DNA of 64,000 nt from an uncultured Microbulbifer sp. (GTDB lineage Bacteria; Pseudomonadota; Gammaproteobacteria; Pseudomonadales; Cellvibrionaceae), in the NCBI RefSeq assembly GCF_947489355.1, contig NZ_CANLDD010000021.1, forward strand, positions 1-64,000, written 5' to 3'. The notes below the pieces were generated by a model. It was not told the origin of the DNA. It saw only the letters and a program-made list of their open reading frames with translations, and ran no database searches. Of this stretch, positions 29,122 through 37,719 are shown piece by piece; within the stretch, counting starts at the first letter, position 1; each line of letters starts with the position of its first letter. A program made the translations under genes and the position numbers.

Positions 29122-30609
29122 TTATTCAAGCAACAGTTTGACTTTTCGGCGAAGCAGTTTGCCCATTTCGTTATAGGGCAGATGCTTCATGCGAACAATT
29201 TTTTTCGGCACTCTGGATGAACGCAACTTTTCCGTTACCGCCACGGATATTTCGTCGTCTCTAATCGAGTGACCTTCCGCGAGAACAATGGCGGCAGCAA
29301 TGGATTCGCCCCAATGTTCGTCGGCAATCCCGACGACTGCCACATCTGAAATGGCCGGACTCTCTCTGATAACAGCTTCGATTTCACCAGGCGAAATATT
29401 CTCACCGCCTCTGACAATAATGTCGTCTGCACGACCTGTTAGATAGAGATAACCCCCTTTGTCGATATAACCGTGATCGCAGGTGGGAAACCATCCATCG
29501 TATTGAACCAATTCTTTTTCACGATATTTACCGGATATCTGATCCCCGCGTAAAAACACTTCCCCAACTTGGCCTGCTGCCAGTGATTGATTTTCATCAT
29601 TTCGAATTTGTAATTCGATGCCGGGCACTGGTTTGCCCACGGATTGCAATCGATTACGCATTTCCGGTCTATCGCTTTTGAATGCTTCCCAATGTTGTTC
29701 TGGACTCAGCAGACATACTGTGGAGCTGGTTTCGGTGAGTCCGTAGGCATTGGCAAAGTTCACATTGGGAAAGCGCTGCAAGGCTTCTTCGATGGTGCGC
29801 AAGGGCATTTTTCCACCGCCATAAGCGATAGCTTGCAGACTGTTTAGGGATTGTCGTTTTTGTTTATGCTTGACCATGATTTCCGACAACATGGTGGGAA
29901 CCACGAAGGCCTGGGTTACCTTTTCCCGGTCGCACAAGGAGATCCACTCCATGGCGTCAAAATTTTCCATGTGGACGATGCGCCTGCCGGAGTAGAAGCT
30001 GCTGAGCATCGCTGAGATACCCGCGATATGATAGGGCGGCACGCTAACCAGTGTTGCGTCTGTTTCAGCGGCTGCTGCAAACTGAACGGTATTCAGGATA
30101 TAAGACATCAGATGTTTATGCTGAAGCAAAGCGGCTTTCGGCGTTCCTGTGGTTCCGCTGGTAAATAATTGCACGGCGATGGACTCTTCTGAATCTGTTG
30201 CCGGATGCAGTGCTTCATCCGTTTCACCTGCCGCCAGCATGTTTTGGTAAAACGCATCTGTTAGTTGATACGTGTAGTCAGGTAAGCTGAATTCCGGTAC
30301 CTGATTACTGATAACATAGGCTTTGTCTAATCGAGCCTGCAAAGATTCAAGCTCGGATTTACTCAAACGATAGTTAAGGGGCACGTAGGGGATGCCGGCG
30401 ATGGCGGCAGCAAAAATTGCAATTGGAACGGCCGGGGTGTTGACATCCAGATAGGCAATAAAGCTACACCCCGAATATTGAAATACCTGAGCTGCCTGCT
30501 GCGCAGCATCGTAAATCTGTTTGTAACTGTAATGCTCACTGTTATAGGTCAACGCAATGCGGCTTGGAAATGTTTGTGCCGACATCTGCAATAACATGGA
30601 TATATTCAT
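29122..30609 (-). CDS. acyl-CoA synthetase (AMP-forming)
   Basis: A 495-aa member of the ANL superfamily that activates a carboxylic acid to its CoA thioester with ATP. The P-loop-like motif is QLFTSGTTGTPKAALL, followed by NAYGLTET, GWFPTCDHGYID and the C-terminal GKLLRRKVKLLLE with the catalytic Lys region (EMGKLLRRK). Start at 30609 (MNISMLLQM) rather than the in-frame upstream ATG-less extension, since GAAGG is 10 bases upstream. It lies upstream of KstD in the same direction. FadD3-like (HIP) or side-chain activation are both possible. Confidence 0.88.
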   Translation of the reverse strand: MNISMLLQMSAQTFPSRIALTYNSEHYSYKQIYDAAQQAAQVFQYSGCSFIAYLDVNTPAVPIAIFAAAIAGIPYVPLNYRLSKSELESLQARLDKAYVISNQVPEFSLPDYTYQLTDAFYQNMLAAGETDEALHPATDSEESIAVQLFTSGTTGTPKAALLQHKHLMSYILNTVQFAAAAETDATLVSVPPYHIAGISAMLSSFYSGRRIVHMENFDAMEWISLCDREKVTQAFVVPTMLSEIMVKHKQKRQSLNSLQAIAYGGGKMPLRTIEEALQRFPNVNFANAYGLTETSSTVCLLSPEQHWEAFKSDRPEMRNRLQSVGKPVPGIELQIRNDENQSLAAGQVGEVFLRGDQISGKYREKELVQYDGWFPTCDHGYIDKGGYLYLTGRADDIIVRGGENISPGEIEAVIRESPAISDVAVVGIADEHWGESIAAAIVLAEGHSIRDDEISVAVTEKLRSSRVPKKIVRMKHLPYNEMGKLLRRKVKLLLE

Positions 30610-30696
30610 AGAAAGACCTTCAGTCACTGGAAAGGGCACGAGCCAAGGTGCGACTCAGGTCAAGGCCAACCCAGGACAACCTGTGGCGATGCTGTG

Positions 30697-31014
30697 TTAT
30701 GCCTCCGGTGCAAGCTCGAGTTGCAGGCCGCTATGCTCCTCGCATAGCGTGATCTGGCAGGCAAGACGGGAGCCTGGCTGCACTTCTACCATATCGGCCA
30801 GCGCCTCCAGCATGTAAGATTCATCCTCAGTTTGTTCTCCGAGTATCGGAGCCCATATCGAATTCAAATAAATGTGGCAGGTACCGCAGGATGCTGATCC
30901 GCCGCAGGTTCCGGCCACATCAAAATCTTCGCTCAATACCTGCATTAGGTTTCTACCCGATTCGACCTCTATTGACTGTGATTCACCCTCTCGAGTTTTA
31001 ACCTTTATTTCCAT
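30697..31014 (-). CDS. adrenodoxin-type [2Fe-2S] ferredoxin
   Basis: A 105-aa ferredoxin. Four cluster cysteines are in place: Cys37, Cys43 and Cys46 (TCGGSASCGTCH) and Cys86 (LACQ), the CX5CX2C...C pattern of adrenodoxin/putidaredoxin. It carries single electrons to a P450 or Rieske enzyme. ATG 31014 is used; an in-frame TTG lies at 31029. It is the first gene of the minus-strand operon with acyl-CoA ligase and both flavoproteins. A broken copy of its 5' end lies at 34,529. It is the only intact ferredoxin in the window, so it may serve the P450 at 58,388 and the Rieske enzyme at 35,526. Confidence 0.9.
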   Translation of the reverse strand: MEIKVKTREGESQSIEVESGRNLMQVLSEDFDVAGTCGGSASCGTCHIYLNSIWAPILGEQTEDESYMLEALADMVEVQPGSRLACQITLCEEHSGLQLELAPEA

Positions 31015-31118
31015 TGGCTGCGTGTCCAAGTTGCTTTATCAGTCGACTTCGTCAGTAATCAAGTTGTTGCTTCTTATTTGAGATTGTATTTCCGAAATGT
31101 ATTCGTTATTATCAAACC

Positions 31119-31479
31119 ATGCAATCATTAAAGAGTCAAACCCCCAATTAGATTAATTATCCAAGAAGTATTAGCCGCCATAAAATCGTTGTTGCCGCCT
31201 GAGTGACGATAAGTGCGCTATAAAATGGGTGGCTGACAAGCTGGGCGTTGGTATAACGCTACTTTATAAGTAAGTGACCAATAAAGGTGAATGACAGTAG
31301 CTGGCGATGGACCCGCTATTGGCCAATATTGATTTACCCAAATACGATGGGGATCTCTGCAAAGGTTATCCAGGGGGTTTTTACCAGTCTTTATGCCAAG
31401 CATTGACCAGACTATCTAAGGAAATCAGCCAGTTGATGGTGAGTAGCCTTGATGTTGAAACCAGTCAAAAGCTCAAGAC
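31119..31479 (+). pseudogene. broken duplicate of the TetR regulator
   Basis: DNA from about 31,068 to 31,479 matches the intact tetR at 34,826 base for base over long stretches (GTATTTCCGAAATG upstream; GTGGCTGAC; TTTTTACCAGTCTTTA; GTTGAAACCAGTCAAA). The frame from the homologous ATG meets a stop after ten codons (31149) and has several small deletions. It is cut at about 31,480 by a decayed ISKra4-like insertion. Together with the ferredoxin start on its left it forms a segmental duplicate of the region at 34,529-35,434. Confidence 0.85.
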
Positions 31480-31840
31480 GTATCGAATGCCTTCCAAGCC
31501 CTGCTTCCTAAAAATAAAGCTCTGCGGATGATATGGCTGTATAGATTACAGTATAAGCAGGGGGCAACCCATTGGCAGTTGTGCTATTTGTAGTCAACTT
31601 ATCTGCCAAAAAGCACTGGCCAATAAGCTCGGGAGTCGCAGAAGCTGCTGGTAAAATGCTGATTAAGCAACGTTGATGAAATTTCGGTAAAGATGGAAGC
31701 ACGGCAGCGTCTCTGTCGTAATAAGAATAATGGATATCACTCAAATAAGAAGCCGGTGGGAGCAGCTATGGACACATATTATCGGTTCAGTGATTCCCGC
31801 TGGATTGTCTTGAATTCTGTATTAATCGGAAAGAACATCC
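31480..31840 (+). mobile_element. internally deleted ISKra4-like remnant (copy A)
   Basis: Compared with the intact element at 51,178, this segment keeps the 3' third of the transposase: the part corresponding to CCTTGTTTCCCAAAAATGAA onward, then a gap of about 100 bases, then CCAATAAGCTCGGG and the tail GGTGGGAGCA ... TTCAGTGATTCCCGCTGG. The right terminal repeat GTATTAATCGGAAAGAACATCC is at 31819-31840. There is no open frame. The insertion interrupted the tetR duplicate. Confidence 0.85.
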
Positions 31841-32150
31841 ATAGTGCGCAACCCTTCCGGCACCCTTCCACCCGAGAGTCATTTCGAAAAGAAAACCCAG
31901 AGGCCGTCAATGACACTAACAATACATCCAATTCAAACGTTAAATTTGATGAAACTTACATACACTCCGCCTCTGCCGGATTCTATATTACGACTCGTTT
32001 AACACAAACCTCTGATCCCGAGCGAGCCGATCTGCCACTGCCTGAATAGGAACAAAGAACAGCGGGCTGATAACGTATTCCAGGGTCCGTGCCCCGTGTG
32101 CACGATCATGCCCCGGAAATAAGAAAAACAGGACAAACCGGAGACTTTTT
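31841..32150. other. upstream region of TonB receptor
   Basis: About 310 bases between the ISKra4 remnant and the TonB-dependent receptor. A short ORF continues through it but has no recognisable motif. The receptor's promoter lies here. Confidence 0.4.
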
Positions 32151-34391
32151 ATGCTACATCAGGTCACTCGGATACTACTTTCAAGTGCCGCCATGCTGGC
32201 CACTTTCGCAATGCCAGCAGTCGCACAAGACATGCTCACTCTGGAAGAAGTGGTAGTTACCGCTCAGAAGCGCAAGCAGTCTGTACAGGATGTTCCCATC
32301 GCCATCTCCACACTCGACAAAGCGGCAATCGAACGCCAGCGTATTACCAATGTTACAGATATCAGCCAGCATGCGCCCAATGTAGAAATTGTCGACTCTC
32401 CCGCAAACACCACTGCCGCCACTATTGCTATTCGCGGCGCCTCACAAATCAGCCCGGCCATTACCTGGGAAAATTCGGTAGGCATTTACCTCGATGGCGT
32501 TTTCATGGGTAAGAACCTGGGAGCCATCTTCGACATCGCCGAACTGGAACGGGTTGAAGTGCTACGCGGCCCCCAGGGCACCCTATACGGCAAAAATACA
32601 GTGGGTGGCGCAGTGAACCTTATCACTCGTAAACCAAGCAACAAATTTGGTGGTTCCCTCACCGCCGAATTGGGCCACAAGGGCTATTGGTCCGGGCGCA
32701 CGACGATAAACACACCCGACTGGCAGGGCTTGAAAAGCAGCCTGACGCTCTATCAGGCAAAGCGCGACGGCTTCGCTGACAACCGCCCAGACCAGCTTGG
32801 CAACCCGCTGGCGGCATCACCCTCCAGCGATGAATTTCACAACCTGGACGAGCAAGCCACGCGGCTGGCGTTGCAGTGGGACCTCAACGACAACCTGAGC
32901 GTCAACTACACCTTTGATCACAGCGATCAGGACAACAAACCTCGCTTTGGCCAGTTGACTCAGACCAGCAGCAACTCCTACCTCTACTCCGGCATGCAAG
33001 AGCCCTACCTCACCAAGGACGACGAGCGCGCCGACAAAGGCAGCAACGACTGGGCGATAGAGGAAACGTCGAAATCAACGGGCCACGCTCTTGACCTACA
33101 GTGGCGAGGTGACAGCTACACCTTGCGTTCCATCACGTCCTACCGGGAGCTGGATTGGGATGACACCATTGATATTGACGGCACTGCCATCGATATCTTC
33201 CACTCAAGCCGACACGTCGACTACAGCTCCCTCTCTCAGGAACTGCAATTGTCAGGCAGTCTGGATCAGCTGGATTACGTGGTCGGCGCTTACTATTTTG
33301 AAGAAGATGCAGACGTCTTGAATCCCATTACCTTCTTCGGCACCTTTGGCAGTCCAACCTCAAATAACCGCTATGGACTGGACACAGACTCTGTTGCACT
33401 CTATGGCCAACTGGATTGGCGTCCGGCAATGTTCGGCGACCGCCTGACGGTCACTACCGGCCTGCGCTGGACCGAAGAGAGGAAGGATCAATACATTGTC
33501 CACCCCGGTATGTTCGACGCGCAAGCGAATGACACCTTCGAAAACACTTCACCGTCGGTCGCGCTAAGCTGGGTCTTCACTGATGAAATCAACGGCTATG
33601 TACGCTATGCCAAGGGCTGGAAGTCAGGTGGCTTTAACGGCGAAGCTGCTGTGCCCGCCGAGTTCAATGAAGGCTACAACGATGAACAAGTCACCGCCTA
33701 CGAAACGGGACTGAAATCGATGCTTCTGGACGGACGTCTACAGCTGAACGGCGCCATGTTCTACAACGAGTTCGACAATTTTCAGCTGTCGGTTTTTGAA
33801 GGTAAATTCGCTTCCTCTGTCATATTTAACGTACCGGAATACGAAACAAAGGGCGTGGAGGTCGAAGCGGTCGCGCTGGTCCATGAAAGCCTGCAATTGA
33901 CTGTGGCTTATGGTTACCTCGATGCAGAGTACAAGAAGTTCCCCAGCGACTTCACTTACTTCGACAAAGACGATGCCGGCACACCCTACTCTCCTGAGAA
34001 CTCTCTGACGCTCGGCATGGACTGGCGCATTGCCCAGACGGGCTTCGGCTTATGGTATCTGCGCATAGATTACAGCTACCGCGATGACTACGTGCCCTTC
34101 ATTGACCCAGACCAGAACGCGGCATCGAAAATGCGTGATCGCGCACTGCTCAATGCGCGTCTGGCGATTAGCGAGATTAAGCTGGGTGACAGTGGCACTC
34201 TGCTAATTGCACTGTGGGGACAAAATCTCACCGACGAGGACTACCGTATTAACACTATCCCCTTTGGTGGTGTTGATCAGCGTATCGACCCCAATGGCGG
34301 CAGCGGTGTTGGCTGGACGACTAGTTACTTTGGTGATCCACGCACTTATGGCATAGAGGCTCGCTACAACTTCCAGGCAATTGATGATTGA
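32151..34391 (+). CDS. TonB-dependent receptor (FecA/FyuA-type)
   Basis: A 746-aa outer-membrane receptor. Signal peptide with cleavage after AVAQ (residues 24-27), TonB box region LTLEEVVVTAQKRKQ, plug domain with LERVEVLRGPQGTLYGKNTVGGAVNLITRKP (in parts) and a barrel ending TYGIEARYNFQ. Ribosome site GGAGA before the ATG. It belongs to the RGPQGTLYG subgroup that in sphingomonads and marine bacteria often accompanies catabolic genes for aromatic or steroid compounds. GC-richer codon use than its neighbours (many GGC, CTG, ACC codons) suggests a separate origin. It sits between two copies of the fdx-tetR segment. Confidence 0.9.
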   Translation: MLHQVTRILLSSAAMLATFAMPAVAQDMLTLEEVVVTAQKRKQSVQDVPIAISTLDKAAIERQRITNVTDISQHAPNVEIVDSPANTTAATIAIRGASQISPAITWENSVGIYLDGVFMGKNLGAIFDIAELERVEVLRGPQGTLYGKNTVGGAVNLITRKPSNKFGGSLTAELGHKGYWSGRTTINTPDWQGLKSSLTLYQAKRDGFADNRPDQLGNPLAASPSSDEFHNLDEQATRLALQWDLNDNLSVNYTFDHSDQDNKPRFGQLTQTSSNSYLYSGMQEPYLTKDDERADKGSNDWAIEETSKSTGHALDLQWRGDSYTLRSITSYRELDWDDTIDIDGTAIDIFHSSRHVDYSSLSQELQLSGSLDQLDYVVGAYYFEEDADVLNPITFFGTFGSPTSNNRYGLDTDSVALYGQLDWRPAMFGDRLTVTTGLRWTEERKDQYIVHPGMFDAQANDTFENTSPSVALSWVFTDEINGYVRYAKGWKSGGFNGEAAVPAEFNEGYNDEQVTAYETGLKSMLLDGRLQLNGAMFYNEFDNFQLSVFEGKFASSVIFNVPEYETKGVEVEAVALVHESLQLTVAYGYLDAEYKKFPSDFTYFDKDDAGTPYSPENSLTLGMDWRIAQTGFGLWYLRIDYSYRDDYVPFIDPDQNAASKMRDRALLNARLAISEIKLGDSGTLLIALWGQNLTDEDYRINTIPFGGVDQRIDPNGGSGVGWTTSYFGDPRTYGIEARYNFQAIDD

Positions 34392-34399
34392 CTGAAAAG

Positions 34400-34422
34400 C
34401 CCAGAAATTGCTGGTTTTTTTT
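34400..34422 (+). terminator. probable terminator of TonB receptor gene
   Basis: A short stem CCAG/CTGG around AAATTG is followed directly by eight T, starting 10 bases after the receptor stop codon. The stem is weak, the T-run strong. Confidence 0.5.
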
Positions 34423-34528
34423 AAAGGGAAGAACAGCGACCATTGGGCAAGGCGTAAACTTAAAAACGTGCTGCAACTGTACCATGGGATTGAGTTGCGT
34501 CGGCGTCGCTCAGGCTCACAATATCAGC

Positions 34529-34825
34529 TACCTTATTCAAGATCTATTGACTGTGATTCACTCTCCTGCGTTTTATTAACATGGCGGATATATAGATTGG
34601 ACTTCTGTATCGCAGGCCTGATTTTCTGAACTAAATACCTTACAGATTGCCTGAGCATTTGATTCACGCCTGTATTCCATCACCACCCTATATCCATCCG
34701 GTTAACCCCCTTTGGCTCCAATGGCTGTGTGCCCAAATTGGTTGATAAGAGGACTTGGTCAGCATTCACACTGTTGTTTATTATTTGTGATTGTATTTCC
34801 GAAATGCATTCGGTATTATCAAAAA
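34529..34825 (+). pseudogene. duplicated fragment of ferredoxin 5' end and spacer
   Basis: On the minus strand 34,529-34,580 spells the same DNA as the ferredoxin start region (CTATTGACTGTGATTCAC shared; protein ESESQSID versus GESQSIE). The match resumes at about 34,702 with CCAATGGCTGTGTGCCCAA, the old start-codon region, and runs into the tetR promoter. About 120 unrelated bases separate the two pieces. It is a relic of the same fdx-tetR segment found intact/broken at 30.9-31.5 kb. Confidence 0.75.
34799..34813. promoter_or_regulatory. palindrome upstream of tetR
   Basis: CCGAAATGCATTCGG: arms CCGAA/TTCGG around ATGCA, 13 bases before the tetR ATG. The broken copy has the similar CCGAAATGTATTCGT at the same position. 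A site for autoregulation by the TetR protein is plausible, but unproven. Confidence 0.35.
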
Positions 34826-35434
34826 ATGCAAAAACTAAAGAATCAAGTCCCAAATTCAGTTGGTCGACCAAGAAGTATTAGTCGCCAGAAAATCATTGAT
34901 GCCGCCTTACGTCTGGGTACCGACAAGATCACTATGAAACAGGTGGCTGACGAGTTAGGCGTTGGTATTGCGACGCTGTATAAGTATGTAGCGAATAGAG
35001 ATGAATTGCAGCAATTGGTGGTAGACCAGTTATTGACCAATCTCGATTTACCTCAACGCGATGGGCATCACCGCAAAGAGTATATACGGAGTTTTTACCA
35101 GTCTTTACGCCAGGCAATGATCCGGCAGCCCAAGGTAATCAGCCAGTTAATGGAGGGAGGCTTTGGTGTTGAAACCAGTCAAAGGCTGAAATCAGGTTTT
35201 AACCGGGAAATCCTCCACGCAGGTATGTCTTCAGAGAATGCTGAACAGCTTTATGTAGCCGTGTGCCAGGCGTCTATCGGCGCGGCAGTTACAGAGTTGG
35301 AATTAGAGGCTCAAATACAAAGACGCGCTGGAATTTCAAACGGTAACGCACCCAGAAAAGCCGTAGCCGTAAATGCAGGGCATTTCTTGATTGATGCATT
35401 GCTCGAAAAGATTAATTCATCGTTAGAGTCTTAA
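34826..35434 (+). CDS. TetR-family transcriptional regulator
   Basis: A 202-aa TetR regulator. The DNA-binding domain at residues 14-60 contains ISRQKIIDAALRLG and the helix-turn-helix MKQVADELGVGIATLYKYVANRDEL. The C-terminal ligand domain has no family I can name. The start at 34826 begins the HTH-proper length; a longer frame to 34712 would add a non-TetR-like leader. It lies 91 bases upstream of the Rieske oxygenase gene and probably controls the nearby catabolic genes, responding to a steroid or its CoA ester (inference). A dead duplicate lies at 31,119. Confidence 0.88.
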   Translation: MQKLKNQVPNSVGRPRSISRQKIIDAALRLGTDKITMKQVADELGVGIATLYKYVANRDELQQLVVDQLLTNLDLPQRDGHHRKEYIRSFYQSLRQAMIRQPKVISQLMEGGFGVETSQRLKSGFNREILHAGMSSENAEQLYVAVCQASIGAAVTELELEAQIQRRAGISNGNAPRKAVAVNAGHFLIDALLEKINSSLES

Positions 35435-35525
35435 TTGTAGCTTAGACAATAGCGTTTTTTATGGCGGTCCAAGCCCCCGATCGCACTTCACAACACTAAA
35501 CCAACAATAGGTGAAAGGTGAATAT

Positions 35526-36506
35526 ATGAAAGACCAGATTGTACAAACCTCCACTGAGCTCGAGCGCTGCCCATTTCCCATACCATACGGATGGTACGTG
35601 ATAGAATTATCAGAAAATCTGGCGATGGGTGAGATTCAAAACATCGAAGCATTTGATCAGCAGTGGGTTATGTTTCGTGGCGAAGATGGCTCGGTGGGTG
35701 TAACTGACCCTATTTGCCCGCATCTTGGCGCACATTTAGGGCATGGTGGCAAAGTGGTCGGGAACAATATTCGCTGCCCTTTCCATCATTGGGAATATGA
35801 CAATCAGGGCTGGTGTAAAAAAATTCCCTATGGAAAAGTGATGCCGGGTATTGCAAAGAAAAAGCCAATCTTGCGTTCCCTGCCCACTCAGGAACGATAT
35901 GATTTGATATTTGTCTGGTATCACCCAAAAGGTGAAGAACCCATGTTTGAGGTGCCGACGATTCCAGAGCTTGAATCAGAAGGTTATATTCCGGTAAGGC
36001 ACGGCCAGTGGGATATAGGGACCTGCCTGCAGGAGATCGGAGAGAACAGTGTTGATAACGCGCACTTAAAATTTTTACATGGATCACCAGTCATTCCGCC
36101 GGTAGAGGCGTCGATAGATGGACACAATTTTAACTTTGACATAGGTGGTGGATACATTGTTGGAAAATGTCATGGTGCCGGTATTCAAGAACTTCGCCAT
36201 AATCAGCAGGGTGTTTCAATGCTGATGTTCTCTACCGGACTGCCGATAAACTCTGAACTGACGCGGACGCGAATGCACTTTACTTTTAAAGATTACCCCG
36301 AAGACTCACAAGAACGTAAAGTGGCCGAGACTCTATACCAACATTCGATTGGTGAAGCTGAAGGGAAAGATTCCGCCGGCTTTGAGTCAGTTGATATGCT
36401 TGTCTGGAATAATAAAAAATATCGGCCAGAACCATTGTTATGTGACGGTGACGGTCCCATTCGATTGTGGCGAAAATTCAGTCAACAATTTTATATCGAT
36501 GCCTAG
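35526..36506 (+). CDS. KshA-like Rieske oxygenase
   Basis: A 326-aa Rieske non-heme iron oxygenase. The [2Fe-2S] ligands are Cys64, His66, Cys84 and His87 (CPHLGAH ... CPFHHW, spacing 17). The mononuclear iron motif is ENSVDNAHLKFLH (Asp177, His180, His185). The block GWCKKIPYGK-PxIAKKKPILRSLPTQERYDLIFVWYH (in parts) resembles KshA, which hydroxylates the 9alpha position of 3-ketosteroids. KshA plus KstD open ring B. The length is shorter than typical KshA (about 380 aa), so another Rieske monooxygenase such as a cholesterol desaturase-like enzyme remains possible. Start ATG at 35526 with AAGGTG upstream. No KshB-type reductase is adjacent. Confidence 0.82.
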   Translation: MKDQIVQTSTELERCPFPIPYGWYVIELSENLAMGEIQNIEAFDQQWVMFRGEDGSVGVTDPICPHLGAHLGHGGKVVGNNIRCPFHHWEYDNQGWCKKIPYGKVMPGIAKKKPILRSLPTQERYDLIFVWYHPKGEEPMFEVPTIPELESEGYIPVRHGQWDIGTCLQEIGENSVDNAHLKFLHGSPVIPPVEASIDGHNFNFDIGGGYIVGKCHGAGIQELRHNQQGVSMLMFSTGLPINSELTRTRMHFTFKDYPEDSQERKVAETLYQHSIGEAEGKDSAGFESVDMLVWNNKKYRPEPLLCDGDGPIRLWRKFSQQFYIDA

Positions 36507-36544
36507 AGGTTGTAGATATTTAATCTCATTCACAACCGTCTGCA

Positions 36545-37441
36545 GTGATTATTCCTGCCTGCGAGATACCCAAGGTCGAAGGTTGGCTGGGCCAGCAGGC
36601 AGAGCCCGTTATCGCATTGTCTGCGCAAGGCATAAACTATACGCATGAGCAAATAAACAACGCGGATGTGATCGTCACTGACTTGCCTGCTGCGCAACAA
36701 TTAGCTGGCAAAATCAACCAAGCTCCCATACCTGCACTGTTACTAGTGCAGGTATTGCGTGTGACAGAGGGCATGTCGATTGCGCAAAGTTTATTGATTG
36801 AATCCCTGGCTTATTCGACATTGCAGTCCGGGTGTGACTATCAAAATTGGCTTGCAGGGCGATCTGAGCCCCCAAAGAGAATTACTGACTCAAAAGGCGA
36901 ACCCATTTTGTTGGAGCGCAGGAATGATATCGTTTATGCAAAATTAAATCGTCCCGAATTCCATAATGCTCTAACAGTTGAATTGCGTGATGCCTTATTA
37001 GAAGTGCTGACCTTGCTAGAAGTGGATACATCGATCATACGACTGGAAATGTGTGGACTTGGCCAATGTTTCAGCATTGGTGGCGCGTTAAAGGAATTTG
37101 GCTTGGCGGCTGACCCGGCAGCAGCGCATAGTATTCGTTGTAAAACCAACCCTGCGTACCTGTTTGCACGCAATAGTCATCGAATTCACTGCCACCTGCA
37201 TGGCGCATGCATTGGTTCAGGAATTGAATTGCCCGCATTTTCGTGTCATTTAACCGCGAATACCAAGACTTTTTTTCAGTTGCCGGAATTGCGCTTTGGC
37301 TTAATGCCAGGTGCTGGTGGCTGTATTAGTATTGCCCGTAGAATAGGTCGTCACCGTACGGCTTTGTTGGCGCTGTCGGGCAAGAAGATCAATACAAAAA
37401 AGGCGCTGGAGTGGGGCTTAATCGACTCGATTGTTGATTGA
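36545..37441 (+). CDS. enoyl-CoA hydratase/isomerase family protein with N-terminal extension
   Basis: A 298-aa protein. Residues from about 120 on are a crotonase domain: RNDIVYAKLNRPEFHNALT, GLGQCFSIGGALKEF (oxyanion-hole region), HLHGACIGSGIELPAFSCHL and PELRFGLMPGAGG. The first ~115 residues (IPACEIPKVEGWLGQQAEP and on) look like an extra domain not found in ordinary enoyl-CoA hydratases. The Asp of the usual GxDL is Ala (GGAL), so the reaction may be altered. The start is GTG at 36545, 38 bases after the Rieske gene, so it is co-transcribed. Confidence 0.78.
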   Translation: MIIPACEIPKVEGWLGQQAEPVIALSAQGINYTHEQINNADVIVTDLPAAQQLAGKINQAPIPALLLVQVLRVTEGMSIAQSLLIESLAYSTLQSGCDYQNWLAGRSEPPKRITDSKGEPILLERRNDIVYAKLNRPEFHNALTVELRDALLEVLTLLEVDTSIIRLEMCGLGQCFSIGGALKEFGLAADPAAAHSIRCKTNPAYLFARNSHRIHCHLHGACIGSGIELPAFSCHLTANTKTFFQLPELRFGLMPGAGGCISIARRIGRHRTALLALSGKKINTKKALEWGLIDSIVD

Positions 37442-37655
37442 AAGTAGTCCGTTTGTACAAACTGAATGAAATGTATGACCTTGCTAGAATAAACCTGAGT
37501 AAATAATTTGAGGATTTGTTATTACCACCTAAGCCAGATCTATCTTCAGTGGCCTTTCCATCACAGCCAGAGTACGGAAGCATCAGGCGATCTCCATAGC
37601 CCTACGGGGCAAATTGCGTACAAACGTTCTAGCTTGCACACCCTGGTGCCTCGGT

Positions 37656-37696
37656 AAAAAGCACCGACGGAATAACAGTATTGGCGGGTGCTTTTT
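37656..37696. terminator. bidirectional terminator between convergent genes
   Basis: AAAAAGCACC and GGTGCTTTTT form a 10-bp stem around a 21-base loop. A- and T-runs on both sides let it work in either direction. It lies between the plus-strand hydratase gene and the minus-strand amidohydrolase gene. Confidence 0.75.
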
Positions 37697-37719
37697 CCCA
37701 CTGATATTGAAGCGACCGT

